In this document: piece after piece, positions 42,200-53,017 of the stretch
How positions within the stretch are numbered: the stretch's first letter is position 1
Layout: each line of letters begins with the position of its first letter
DNA from: Nematopogon swammerdamellus
Lineage: Eukaryota > Arthropoda > Insecta > Lepidoptera > Adelidae
Length of the DNA: 64,000 nucleotides
Assembly: GCA_946902875.1 (NCBI GenBank)
Contig: OX336348.1
Coordinates: forward strand, 15,959,741 to 16,023,740
Reading direction: 5' to 3'
Notes under the pieces: model-generated
Told to the model about the DNA's origin: nothing
The model's input: only the letters and a program-made list of their open reading frames with translations
Databases searched by the model: none
Position numbers and translations under genes: made by a program

Positions 42200-43799
42200 T
42201 CAAATCCAATCAGCCCGTCGATCGGGTTTGGAAAATGAAAATTTACATCTGCCAATGGCAGGTCGCGGAAATGATTTAAGTCTTGACAACTTTACAGTTG
42301 GTAAATCTTTCGTAATTTTATCCATAACTAGCGCATTAATTGAATATGTATCGCGGGGATTGAGGTGTGACATAAAATCGAATTGACAATAGCCCTTGAC
42401 GGGTCGCGAGTCTCCTCCAATGCCTGTAACGCTGGAAGGAGCGCGCGTCACTTTTATGCCTACGCGGTTACAGCAGTCTTCAGTAATAAAATTACTCATG
42501 GAACCACTATCCAGTAGCATTCGCACTGTATGCGTAACTCCTGCATCGTTAACTACGGATACTAAAGCGGTTAGTAAAATAGTAACTGAATTTACCATTG
42601 TACCTGCGGAACTAACTCCCGAGACGGAGCCAGTGTGGTTTACATGGTTCGTTCGCCCGCTACTCTCCGCTGTAGCAGCGCGCGGTGGCGCTGGTGCCAC
42701 TGAATCGTGCCCCTGAATAGCGCGGGGGGCGGACTCAACCGGGCGAGCCGCTGACACCGAGATATCGGCGGGGGAGGCGACTGGGCGGTGCCAATTCGTC
42801 TCTAAATGTATGAAAGTGTGATGTCTACCTTTGCACTTCATGCATGTGCCTTGTGATTTACAATACTGAGCCTTATGACTGCCTAGGCAATTCGTACAAT
42901 AATGATTACTTTTTACAAAATTAAAGCGTTGCGGATTTGTCATTTCTCGGAATTTCTCGCACCTGTACAGCTGATGACGAACGCCCTTGCATAGGCTGCA
43001 TTGAGACGTCTGCATCACAGCAGAGCTGCTTGTATCTTCAGATACAGGATCGTTCACGAGAAATGATTGCGGTTGATTCTTAAATTTATTCACGGGAGGA
43101 GCGTTTTGCTGTTTTGTTGTCGATGTAGTTGTAGGCGACTTCTTGTTTGCGCGGGCAAGAATTTTGGACTGCTGCCGCACAAATTCTTGTAAAGAAGTGA
43201 AAGTAGGTATTTCTGCCATGGACGATTGTTCGAAGTATCGGATCGTGTCTACATCGAGCTTGCTTAAAGCGATATGCGTTATTATAAAATCAGAAAGATC
43301 TGAAATATTTAAATGTTTTAAGGCCGCTACGGCTGCACAGAATTTTTCAGAAAAGGCGTCAAGAGCGCCGCTCGAAGCGAGCGAGAGTGGTTTAAATTGT
43401 AGCATTTAGTCCAGATAGGTGCACGCTAACTGTCTTTTGTCTTGGTACTTCTCGACCAAAGCTTTCCAAATAATTTCGTAATTTTCAGCGGTTGGTGTAA
43501 TTCCAGCGCATACCGATAGCGCCTTTTGCGATAAATGTCCGATTAAATATTGAACTTTCTGCGCGTCAGAAAGGTTCGCGTTCTCGTGGATGAGCGATTT
43601 AAAATTTTCGAAAAAGACGCTCCAGTTGTTAGGCTCACCGTTGAACGTCTGAATTCGAAGCGGAGGAAGCTCCACTTTTGGGTAAACCCGTGTAGGAGAG
43701 GACACAGCAGCGGATGCGTCGCGTTTACTTACGTCCTTCTTGTCTCGAATTTGCCTCTCCTTAGACCTAATTTGGCAGTAAAGATCATTAAATACTTCG
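42200..43799 (-). pseudogene. BEL/Pao gag and aspartic protease
   Basis: Reading starts within gag (upstream cut at about 43805): VELPPLRIQTFNGEPNNWSV and VQYLIGHLSQKALSVC match the DUF1759 gag core. One in-frame stop at 43406-43408 follows ACTYLD. Then gag continues (LNISDLSDFIITHIALSKLD), two zinc knuckles (CSLCKGVRHQLYRCEKF; CTNCLGSHKAQYCKSQGTC), and the protease (VRMLLDSGSMSNFITEDCCN, with the D-S-G active site). The region then shows stops near 42190. It encodes capsid and maturation enzyme of the element. Confidence 0.85.
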
Positions 43800-44119
43800 A
43801 GCTTGGCCCGAACGGAAAAGTAACGCTAGGCCCACCGGTGGGTCGTATGGCGTTCAACGTGTTAATTGTGGGCTGATTTTGAAAATTATTTTTTTGTTTG
43901 GTAGGTCATACTTCAGAGGTGCTCCCATTTAAATTTTATCGAAATTGATTCAGCGGTTTATGAAAAATCAACAAAATACTATTGGTGTGTGGTTACCTTC
44001 AGCAAAACTTTTGTGATGTGGACTTTTTCAGCAATTTGCAGTTTGGCACATGGCGAATAATTCTGTACCACTTCAACCGATTTCGGTTATTCGATTTCGA
44101 TTATTGTTTTTTGTAATAC

Positions 44120-45456
44120 TAGCTGAGCCCGCGGCTCCGCTCGCGTGAAATTCGTATTTCAAAGAAGACAGTAAGTAAATATGGGCGAGGCCGAAGGCCG
44201 AGCTGCGTTCAGGAAGTCGATAAACCATATCTAAGAAAGTAAGTACGAGTAAGGGCGAGGCCGAAGGCAAGCTGCGTTAAGGTAAACGATAAACCTTGTC
44301 AAATAAAGTAAGTAACTAACGGCGAGGCCGAAGGCCGAGCTGCGTTCAGGAGGACCATGAACCTTCTCGAAGACAGTAAGTAACTGAGGGCGAGGCCGAA
44401 GGCCGAGCTGCGTTCAGGAAGACTATAAACCTTATCGAAGAAAGTAAGTAACTAAGGGCGAGGCCGAAGGCCGAGCTGCGTTCAGAAAGACCATGAACCT
44501 TCACGAAGACAGTAAGTAACTAAGGGCGAGGCCGAAGGCCGAGCTGCGTTCAGGAAGGCGATAAACCTTATCTAAGAAAGTATGTAACAAAGGGCGAGGC
44601 CGAAGGCCGAGCTGCGTTCAGAAAAACTATAAACCTTCTCGAAGAAAGTAAGTAATTAAGGGCGAGGCCGAAGGCCGAGCTGCGTTCAGGAAGACTATAA
44701 ACCTTTTCGAAGAAAGTAAGTAACTGAAAGCGAGGCCGAAGGCCGAGCTACGTTCAGGAAGACCATAAACCTTCTCAAAGAAAGTAAGTAACAAAGGGCG
44801 AGGCCGAAGGCCGAGCTGCGTTCAGGAAGACGATAAACCTTATCTAAGAAAGTAAGTAATTAAGGGCGAGGCCGAAGGCCGAGCTACGTTCAGGAAGACC
44901 ATAAACCTTCTCGACGATAGTAAGTAACTGAGGGCGAGGCCGACGGCCGAGCTGCGTTCAGGAAGACTATAAACCTTCTCGAAGAAAGTAAGTAACTGAG
45001 GGCGAGGCCGAAGGCCGAGCGGCGTTCAGGAAGACTATAAACGTTCTCGAAGAAAGTAAGTAATTAAGGGCGAGGCCGAAGGCCGAGCTGCATTCAGAAA
45101 GACCATGAACCTTCTCGAAGACAGTAAGTAACTGAGGGCGAGGCCGAAGGCCGAGCTGCGTTCAGGAAGGCGATAAACCTTATCTAAGAATGTAAGTAAT
45201 TAAGGGCGAGGCCGAAGGCCGAGCTACGTTCAGGAAGACCATAAGACCATAATATTACATAAAAAAAAACAAAAACTTTCATACAAAGTCGTCGTCCCCA
45301 TTTCCCCCCTTAAAGTTGTAATTTCCAAAAAATCCTTAACGGATTCTTACGTTATGAAATAAACCTATGTTCCAAATTTCAGCTTTCTAGACTTAGTAGT
45401 TTCAGCTGTGCGTTAATAGATCAGTCAGTCAGGACAAACAATTTTATAAGTATAGA
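44120..45456 (-). mobile_element. Helitron-like element, minus strand, 1337 bp
   Basis: On the minus strand it starts TCTATACTTATAAAATTG (45456 downward), preceded by A, and ends CCGCGGGCTCAGCTAG (44120), followed by T. That is the Helitron TC...CTAG pattern with an A/T target. The interior is mostly the 68-bp minisatellite in one orientation (44150-45250). No Rep/helicase. Confidence 0.75.
44150..45250 (-). repeat. 68-bp minisatellite array, about 16 units
   Basis: Same unit as at 470-1800 ('gcgaggccgaaggccgag' core with an 11-bp palindrome ggccgaaggcc). All units here face one way, unlike the two inverted arrays. Confidence 0.9.
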
Positions 45457-46435
45457 TATCTACTCTTTATTCTACTCGTATCTTCAACCAAAAGCATCTA
45501 TCTACACTACACCAACGAAACGCAACAGAACTGCTAACGCCATATATTACGACCATTCGACACTAAATTCCGTTTTCTTTGATACTGCTCAACCCTAAGG
45601 CTATTTAACTTTATCGTATATAGCCTACTATAGTGAGCCTGAAGAACTACTCTTCACATTGGCGTAAACCGCATAAAAATCTGTTAAGTGGTTCCGAGTT
45701 TACCTCAAACATACATACATACATGCAAACAGACGTTTCCTTTTATAAGAAGTAGAGATAGAGAAAAGAAGATAGAGATTAAATTATCCTCCCTTCCCCT
45801 CTCCCCGCGGACTCCTCCCCCGTACCTCAACCCCACTCTTCAAAACCACCCCCAGTATGGATAAAATTATTTAAAATCATTTAAAATCCTAAAACCTAAT
45901 TTTGAAATCATCCCCTATTTTAATTTAAGGGTTGATTTAGCAAAAACGCTGAAACACGTAATTCTTTATTTTATACCAAAAGCCTAAATATGAATTTTCA
46001 TATCCCTAACTTGAGAAATGATGGTTTCCCCATACATTCTTTCATCCCCTATTTCACCCCGTTAAGGGTTGTTTTTTGAGACAAAAAGTAGCCTATGTCC
46101 GTCCTCGGGATGCAATTCAGCTCCGTACAAAATTTCATAAAATCCTAAAATCTAATTTTGAAATCAACCCCTATTTTAATTTAAGGGTTGATTTAGCAAA
46201 AACGCTGAAACACGTATTTCTTTATTTCATACTAAAAGCCCAAATATAAATTGTCATATCCCTAACTTAAGAAATGCTGAGTTCCCCATACAAACTTTCA
46301 TCCCCTATTTCACCCCCTTAAGGGTTGTTTTTTGAGACAAAAAGTAGCCTATGTCCGTCCTCGGGATGCAATTCATCCCCGTCGTGCAATATTTTATCGA
46401 AATCTATTCAGCGGTTTAGGCGTGAAAATGTAACA

Positions 46436-46470
<35 letters not shown>

Positions 46471-46530
46471 AGGCAGACCGACAGACAGACAACAGAGTTA
46501 CTTTCGAATTTATAATATTAGTATGGATTA
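45457..46530. repeat. Two ~255-bp direct repeats and a Helitron-type 5' end
   Basis: Units 45889-46143 and 46144-46395 share 'tttaagggttgatttagcaa' and 'tagcctatgtccgtcctcgg'. A (CAGA)n tract (46438-46495) leads to 'ttataatattagtatggat', the inverse of a Helitron-type 5' end (CATACTAATATTATAA). This looks like a further decayed minus-strand element without a clear 3' end. Confidence 0.6.
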
Positions 46531-47154
46531 CTTAAAAGAATGAAATAAAAACTGTTTAAAAAAATATAAAACCGACTTAAAAAAAAAATAAACTAGAACT
46601 AAAAAGTATTAAATAGGTACCTAATATTTTGAAATTTTCTCTGTCATTGTATTGAAATACATGAATCGATATTGTCATTCATATTCGGACCCTTGTTTCA
46701 TGAATATTCTAAATTTGAAATCTTTTCCGACCGGCCAGATGCGCTTAATATATTATAATACGAATACGAGTACCATCGAGCTGGTCTGATGACGGAAGGT
46801 GGCCATAGGAACTCCTAAACTACACATGATAAACCCATCGTGTTTGGGCTCGTTGCATTTGTCTTCACGAGCAATTTACTTTAGACCTAGGAGATTCTCA
46901 ATTCGACGGTATGTTTTCTTTTTTTGGATGTTTGTTACGCGATTACTCCGTCAATTACTGTGGGCCGATTTTGAAAATTCTTTTTTTTTTTGTTTGAAAG
47001 GGGATAACCATGAGGTGGTTCTATTTTAATTTGGTGAGATCAGATTGGAAAGCGAGGCGGAATCGCGAGGCCGAACGTCGAGCGATTCAGCCGAGTACAT
47101 TAATAGCAAAAAATTACAAAAAAAAAACTGTGAAATAAAAAACTATTTAAAAAA
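46530..47154. other. Dispersed repeat, no gene
   Basis: Holds the 'ttctcaattcgacggtatg' and 'gggccgattttgaaaattc' repeat, also found at 43862-44119 and 53018-53372. No coding signal. Confidence 0.6.
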
Positions 47155-47365
47155 ATATATAAAAAAGGCCTTCAAAAATGTATGAAATAAAAAAAAATCG
47201 AACCCTAGAGTTGAAGGCGGTGCTAAAGCAAGCAAAAATGATACATGAAAGAAAATATGCGTGGATGATATCCTTTGTGATTTATGTAGCCTTCTTTAGC
47301 GCCGCCGCCTTCAACTCTAGGGTTCGATTTTTTTTAATTCATAAATTTTTTAAGGCAGTTTTCAT
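47155..47365. mobile_element. Palindromic MITE, ~68-bp inverted arms
   Basis: Left arm (to 47228) and right arm (from 47294) share aatcgaaccctagagttgaa and ggcgg...gctaaag in inverted order, with a spacer of about 65 bp. Outer parts of the arms are less alike. Ends and target site unclear. The short open frame inside is an artefact. Confidence 0.8.
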
Positions 47366-47450
47366 ATTTTTTTTACATACAATGCTGACATTATTAGAAT
47401 GAAGAGTGACGAGTATTTGTTTAACTGTTCAACTAAATAAATACGATCTA

Positions 47451-47507
47451 TCCACAGAGCACGGAATACGGCGCGCGCGCGCGCGGGGGTATTCCGTGCT
47501 CTGTGGA
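47451..47507. repeat. Perfect 19-bp inverted repeat around a (GC)n loop
   Basis: Arms tccacagagcacggaatac and its exact inverse enclose a 19-nt alternating GC loop (gcgcgcgcgcgcgcg). Such a loop can take the Z-DNA form; extrusion as a cruciform is likely. Flanks share 'gatctat' in a partly inverted way. Confidence 0.9.
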
Positions 47508-47519
47508 TCTATCTATTAA

Positions 47520-48280
47520 AAGCGCACAAACAGGAAATTACAATCATAATAATATTTTGTTCCGTATACCAAATTATTTTGAAAACATTTTTTTATTTTA
47601 TTTAATTTGATAAGAAGTTTTAGTTTAATTGTAAATTGTCATATTTTTATTATTCAAATATATTTACCTAATAAAAATTTAGGAATTCACATAAATAATG
47701 TTCTTCATAAATATAAATGAAAGCGCCATCTTTTGTCTAGTAGCAGTAATTCTACAGCCTAGTGACAATTAAAGGTACCTACATACATGTTGTATTTCAA
47801 CTAGATATCGCCCTTAGTATAGAAGTATTAACAAACATTAACGCCACCTGTTTGTTTTACGACAACACCAAGAAAAATTATTAACGCCCCTTGTTGGTTT
47901 TACGACTTACAACGTTACCAAATTTTGTATATGGAGTGGTCTATCTGTCCCGACATGGATATAAAATCAATGATATTTTTGAAATTGCCTTCAAAATACC
48001 TATAGAGTGACATGACATTTTATTTATTTAAAAAACAAAAAATATTTTTGGTTTACATTTTGGGGTACCCTGTACTTTCCACAGGACTATTAGATAAACT
48101 TATCTGTAATATATCTAGCGGCAAAAACTACACGTAATTTGGCGTCATTTTTATCAAAATCGGTTCAGTAGGTCCGGAGATATCTGCGTGTGACCGACAG
48201 ACAGACAGACAGACACCAGAGCGATCCCTATAAGGGTCCCTTTTTTCGCATTTTGCGACGGGACCCTAAAAACGGGGCTT
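47520..48280. other. AT-rich, no gene
   Basis: Includes a (GACA)n tract at 48195-48213 followed by 'ctataagggtcccttttttc'. Nothing coding. Confidence 0.55.
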
Positions 48281-48284
48281 AAAT

Positions 48285-48655
48285 TTTGGGATGTTTAGTT
48301 TTTCCTTTCGTTGTGGGCTAAACATGAGCTGAATACACAATTTCAAGTTTGTAGGTCTGCTGGAAGTACCTTAGATTTTTGATGATCGGTGAGTGAGTGA
48401 GTGACTGAGTGAGTCAGTAAAAACCGGAACTTTGACTGTCTCGCAAACTATAATAGGTACAAACTTATAATTTGGGGGTATAGCTAGGTTCGGTAAGTAC
48501 TCTTGGTAACTAAAATTACAGGTGTTTATCTTTATCCACAACAAAGATACAGGGAGGCCAAAAGTACCCTGAGTTGCTTCGAGAAAAGGATGGTACGGCC
48601 GTGTTTGCTCGACTTGGCGGGGGCACTCCCGTGCCCCCAGATACCACTTGGCATT
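48285..48655 (-). repeat. Dispersed ~370-bp repeat with terminal hairpin (copy 1)
   Basis: Inverse of 57250-57620. Both copies end in gggggcac-NNNN-gtgccccc (48622-48643 here), and both hold 'cctccctgtatctttgttgt' and (GTGA)n or (TCAC)n runs. It replaces the downstream end of the DUF4780-type ORF at 48650. Confidence 0.75.
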
Positions 48656-49555
48656 GCAGGCGGTAAGGAGAGCGTGGGCCCTGGCTGCTGGTTTGTCAAA
48701 TTCCAGCAGGAAAAGACCCGCCTTTTATATTTGACTTGGAGCTGTGACTGCCCCACCAGGATTAGGGTGTGACCTGGTCGGGGTGATGGTATCGACTTAA
48801 TTGATCTCCTCATCCAGTTGACGTTGCGTTCGTCCACAAACGCCATTTTTATGGCACCATCGCACTGGAACAGTTTGCCCTGGAACGATGGTGTCTCTGG
48901 ATTCTCAAAGTTGGCGTTGTTTATGTCCAGACAGGTTTCGTCGATTTTGTCGTGGACGATGTATTTTAATGCCTTGAACTCCTCCTCCGTGATGTCGGCG
49001 GAGGGGAAGAGGGTGATCGCCACTGCAAGTTCGACTCCTGCTGTTGCTTCCGCATAGCAAACCGTTGTTTTAGATCGGGACGGCTGATCGACCAGCTTCG
49101 ATCGCTTGACTTCCCCTGTTGATGGGGTCGTGTCCGGGCGATCTCTTTTGCTGCTTGGCGTGGGTGGTCCGCCTCCGGATTTGGCCAGCTCCTGCTTGAA
49201 TCATTTCCGGGTTTTGCCGCCACCACGTTGCTGCCGCCTCGCTTGCTGGTCCGGTGCTTGCTTGGACCCAGTGCTGGTTCCGGCTGTCGCCGGTTGTTGC
49301 CCCCTTTGTGGTTTTTTTGCTTTGAGTGAGTTCTCTTCGTGCGGAGGGCTCCGCATCCCCCACCCGTGAGGGCTCTTGCACTGAGGGTCCCTCATGTGGT
49401 GGGGGGCGCTTGGGCTGCGTAAGCAGCCGCCTTGCCTCCGCTTGCTTCTTTGCTCTTTGTCTTTGCTTCTTTGATGGCCTCGCCACAATATTCCAGCTGC
49501 TATTAGGTGTCCCCGCGCTTGTTGATTGAGCTATCACCTTTTATCGCCCGGTCCT
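48650..49555 (-). pseudogene. Non-LTR ORF1 with DUF4780-like domain
   Basis: Minus strand. 49070-49537 is a basic, low-complexity N terminus (KKQRQRAKKQAEARRLL). In the next frame, from 49023, MAITLFPSADITEEEFKALK leads into a domain (LFQCDGAIKMAFVDERNVNW, IPSPRPGHTLILVGQ) that resembles DUF4780 as found in insect retroelement ORF1 proteins. It is cut near 48650. Just upstream (49561-49573) lies a copy of the 13-bp sequence found at the 3' end of the I-like element (22422-22434), so this is probably the 5' end of that same element. Confidence 0.65.
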
Positions 49556-49560
49556 TGTGG

Positions 49561-50070
49561 AGAAGAGGGCCTTGTGGTACATCTTAAATATGAAAACTAG
49601 AGATACTTGTAGGACAGCATTCGGGGAGATAGGAATCATGACTTTACCAAGTGCATATGTTTACCAGAACTTATGCTATGCCAGAAATATATTCATGATT
49701 CCTATCTTAATTCCGACAATCATAACTATGATACACGGTGTAAGAATAATGTACAATTAATAAGACATAGATTATCTAAAACCTCAAAAAGCTTGATCTG
49801 AAATAGTGTTAGATTTTATGATAAACTGTCTTCTAACATAAAACAATTAGATGATAATAATTTTAAACGACGGATTAAAATCATATTAATTGAAAAAAGT
49901 TATTACACTATTGTGGATGAATTAACTGACCGTAATTTTATATAAGTGTCTGACTACTGTTTTTCTCACTAACAAACTTGGACAATTGGATACAGTTTGT
50001 ATCATTAGTTTTTAATATGACTTATTACATTTCTTTGTAATAAACGTAAACTAATTGTTTTTTATTTGAC
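49561..50070 (+). pseudogene. CR1/Jockey-like element, part 3 (C terminus and 3' end)
   Basis: Continues the frame left at 22434: after QKRA (49564-49573) it reads LWYILNMKTRDTCRTAFGEI and GIMTLPSAYVYQNLCYARN, then in broken frames LIEKSYYTIVDELTDRNFI, the usual end of this RT type. A 3' UTR follows to about 50070. The same protein segment QKRA is present at both cut ends, as expected from a target duplication. Confidence 0.8.
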
Positions 50071-50093
50071 TTGATATAATGAAGTATCAAAAT

Positions 50094-50372
50094 TGACGAT
50101 GGCACTATACACCAGACATAGGTAATGTAAATAGGCACAGTGGTCAGATTCTTGAGTATTCATGTTTACGCTGTAAATATTAATGTTATTGTGAGCGGTA
50201 GTATGGGTTAATTATTGTTAATACTTATTAAGGTACTAACAAAACATTGTGAGTAGCCAAGATTGTTTGTCACTTCTTCTTTGCATTGAATTTAGAACTG
50301 GCCGAATTTTCGACATATCCAAGCGTAGGTTACCTACCTATGGTTGAAATTATACAATAAATAATAAATAAA
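50094..50372 (+). repeat. ~280-bp retroposon-like repeat, copy 1
   Basis: Starts tgacgatggcactatacacc and ends in (AATAAATA)n. Matches 51695-51990. The A-rich tail suggests a SINE or a LINE 3' end. No coding capacity. Confidence 0.7.
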
Positions 50373-50642
50373 GAAACGTAGACCTTAGTATTTGATATTA
50401 ATTTCAACTTGATGCCTCTACCCGTTCCTGAGAAAAAAGGTCTTGACAGACAGACAGGCAGCCAGCCAGCCAGCCAGCCAGCCAGACAGACAGACATACG
50501 GACAACAAAGTGATCCTATAAGGGTTCCGTTTTTTTTCCCCTTTGAGGTACGGAACCCTAAAAAATGATGAAAACTCTTAAAACTCTTAAAAAGACAAAT
50601 TGGTCTACGCGTCAAAGAGATGATGCGCCAAGACTCCTTTTG

Positions 50643-50753
50643 TCAACCTCGGTAACTCAGTGGTGCGATCGATCGACTGTCGTTCGTAATCATAAGCACA
50701 CCTGGACGCGGTCAGTACTTGGATGGGTGACCGCTTGACCGTTGGAGGCTGAC
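50643..50753 (+). repeat. 5S-like SINE head fragment (duplicate)
   Basis: Same as 14014-14125 and at the same place in the duplicated intron. Confidence 0.75.
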
Positions 50754-50940
50754 ATATTGATGCTCTAGAAGGTGCTAATCTTGATGGTGTTGAACTTAAA
50801 GAGGATGTTTATGATGTTGACAATGATGATTGCCTTAATAGAGTTGAAAATAAATGATAAAGATGTTATCATTATTGTGATCGTGATGATGATGTTAATG
50901 ATGACGTTGCTAACCACTATGATGACGATGTAAATTCCAG

Positions 50941-51080
50941 GGAAACCTCGCATCGACACCGCGAACCTCCAGCCGCGCGAGTTTAACCAGGACGAGACTA
51001 TCGACATCCATGCGATTGTGGAAGGAGGACCAACGCCCACGGTGATGTGGTCCAAGATATGGAAGAATGGAGAGAAAGTG
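50941..51080 (+). CDS. Twitchin/projectin-like gene, module 2 exon A (Ig, N-terminal half)
   Basis: 140 bp, phase 1 to 0, the same length as module 1. Reads (G)KPRIDTANLQPREF, IDIHAIVEGGPTPTVMWSKI and WKNGEKV. The core Trp is kept in VMW. Donor gttcgt again. The protein differs from module 1 at about half its positions, more than the introns differ, which hints at either relaxed constraint or fast change in the Ig surface. Confidence 0.8.
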
Positions 51081-51280
51081 GTTCGTTCCATTTCTAAAAA
51101 GTAGGGGTTTGGAAATATGATATGCTCTCATCATGGATGCAGCAAGTGATGTCAGGATAAATGGGTCAGGTGGAAATATGTTATGTAAAATGTCCTTCTA
51201 GAACTACGCAGAGCCTATTCCAACCTTAAGCCCTGCTGAAATCACATTTTTGTTCAAATTGGTATTTCTAAACTCACCAG

Positions 51281-51512
51281 GTTCCCAACAACTTAATCAA
51301 AGATGATAACACCACACTGCACATCGAAAAGCCACTTCGCCAACACACCGGTACTTATCGCATCCTTGCATTCAATAAATATGGCACCGATGAGGCTGAA
51401 GTCAATATCACTGTCTTCTCTGCTCCTGGCAAACCTGTTGGTCCTCTCAAGGTGGCTAATATGACTAAGAGTGGCTGCAAGCTGAGCTGGAATAAACCTG
51501 AGGATGATGGAG
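51281..51512 (+). CDS. Twitchin/projectin-like gene, module 2 exon B (Ig end + Fn3 start)
   Basis: 232 bp, phase 0 to 1. VPNNLIKDDNTTLHIEKPLR, then HTGTYRILAFNKYGTDEAEV, linker APGKPVGPLKV and Fn3 start KSGCKLSWNKPEDDGG. The linker and Fn3 Trp match module 1. Donor gtgagatc is the same as in the other two modules. Confidence 0.85.
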
Positions 51513-51694
51513 GTGAGATCTGATGTTAATATGAGGACTTTGAAGCATTACGAGCAACCTTAGCGTTCCATACTGACAGTGCCAAAGGGCTTCCTTTCTT
51601 TGCAAGTGTATATATCCATTTGCTGTCTATCAATGGAATATCTTAAAGAAATCTTTGCTGCAAAGGTGGATTCCGACCACTACCACTTGACAAT

Positions 51695-51990
51695 TGACGA
51701 TGGCACTATACACCAGATATAGGTAATTTAAACAGGCAGTGTGGTCAAATTCTTCAGTATTCATGTTTATGCTGTAAATATTAATGCTCCTGTGAGCGGT
51801 AGTATGGGTTAATTATTTGTAAGTTACTATAATATAATACTTATAAGGTACTAACAAAACATTGTGACTTGCGAAGTTTGTTTGTCAGTTCTTCTTCGCA
51901 TTGAATTTAGAACTGGCGGAATTTTCGACATGTCCAAGCGTAGGTTACCTACCTATGGATGAAATTATACAATAAACAATAAACAATAAA
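51695..51990 (+). repeat. ~295-bp retroposon-like repeat, copy 2
   Basis: Present in the intron before exon C of module 2 and absent from the same place in module 1 (between 'cacttgacaat' and 'actgattcttt'), so it is an insertion with defined ends. Tail (AATAAAC)n. Confidence 0.8.
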
Positions 51991-52017
51991 CTGATTCTTT
52001 AACGATTACGTCCACAG

Positions 52018-52221
52018 GCAAGCCAGTGCACTACGTAGTAGAAAAGTGGCATGATGAAAATGATGGCTGGAATTTAGTCGGCATGTCCAATGAAACGGAG
52101 ATGGAACACAGTGAACTCCATGAGGGTGAAACTTATATGTTCAGGGTGAAGGCCGTCAATGAAGTGAATGCTTCGGACTGGCTGACGACCGATGTGAACA
52201 TTACGGCCAAGAATCAGGATG
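52018..52221 (+). CDS. Twitchin/projectin-like gene, module 2 exon C (Fn3, C-terminal part)
   Basis: 204 bp, phase 1 to 1. GKPVHYVVEKWHDENDGWNL, then LHEGETYMFRVKAVNEVNAS and DWLTTDV, AKNQDG. Fn3 signature Y-M-F-R-V-K-A-V-N. One codon longer than module 1. It should splice to 58238 (module 3), which shares phase 1, across a 6.0-kb intron. Confidence 0.85.
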
Positions 52222-52578
52222 GTGAGTTGGATGTTAATATTTTTTCACGAAAAGCCCACGTACGATACTTGAATGACTGACACCCAAAAGTTTTTACTAC
52301 ATTTGACCATACGGGTAAATTTGAGTTGTATGATTTTGCATGTTAAATGAATTGTAACGGGGCCATGGCACTCCGTAATAATGGCAGTATATTTCATTCA
52401 TTTTATACCATTACGGCAGTTAGTGTCTAACGGTACCCATGGACATCTATTGATAGAGGAACGCCACAAAATGTCAAGCCAGCCTAGCTAGATAGATAGG
52501 TGCTTATTTAAGTCCCTTGGAAAGTACTGCACCGCGCAACTGCACTGAATGAAAGGTCGGTTGAAACGGCTATGCATA

Positions 52579-52843
52579 CATGGTGTTGCAGTTGCCCCCG
52601 TAATAGTTTTAACTGACATAAGGGGGTTATTCTGTATGTGAAACTAAACAGCTTCTGTGAAGAAAAAAAAATGTTTGAAACAAAAAAATAAATAGTTTTT
52701 CCGTACAAATTCCTATTCTCAAAATGTGTGGACAAAAAAAAATTTTTATTCTTCAAATAAAAAAGTCGTAGAACAAAAGTTGCTCTATTTCACGTACAGA
52801 ATCACCCTCTGTCGGGATTTACGGTTAGGGATGCAACACCGTG
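52579..52843. mobile_element. 265-bp MITE, TA target, absent from the sister intron
   Basis: Ends CATGGTGTTGCA and TGCAACACCGTG (one mismatch), TA on each side (52577-52578, 52844-52845). Inner arms are also inverted (ttctgtatgtgaaa and tttcacgtacagaa). The same point in the module 1 intron (near 15659) is uninterrupted, giving a natural empty site. Confidence 0.85.
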
Positions 52844-53017
52844 TATAGTATAGTTCATGTTTTTACTCTTTAGATAGAGATTTTCTCATGGTTTTGCAAA
52901 GTAAATGAAAGGTATCGTAAAATAATAGCTGGTAACCCTTAGAGAGAAAAAAACTTCCAATATTGCCAATTTAATATAATTTTATTTAATCAAAATGTTT
53001 GGCTTTATTCAGTTTTT

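Larger units (their letters stand above)
38590..43805 (-). mobile_element. BEL/Pao LTR retrotransposon, nearly complete interior, 5' LTR lost
   Basis: Minus-strand order: gag, protease, RT, RNase H, integrase, DUF5641. A purine tract (gacggggagaa, about 38584-38600) precedes TGGTTGAGCC, the likely 3' LTR start, which reaches an unknown end near 38100. At the 5' side the gag reading stops at about 43805, where a piggyBac-like end begins; no second LTR or primer site is present. A few stops and frameshifts only, so it is younger than the Pao relic at 3300-5344. Confidence 0.85.
36897..43861. mobile_element. Candidate piggyBac-like element, interrupted by a BEL/Pao element
   Basis: The left end reads CACGTTCAACGCCACATG and the right end, inverted, CACGTTGAACGCCATACG; each is followed within 60 bp by TTTCCGTTyGGGCC and a CACCGGTG palindrome. 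The right end is followed by TTAA (43862-43865); the left is preceded by CTTA, a possible decayed TTAA. A piggyBac-type C terminus is encoded inside. The left flank is not clearly the same repeat as the right flank, so the ends could come from two elements. Confidence 0.4.

Noticed and set aside
44150..45250. Regular array that could look like CRISPR
   Set aside because: Whole 68-bp units repeat without unique spacers, in a eukaryotic Helitron.
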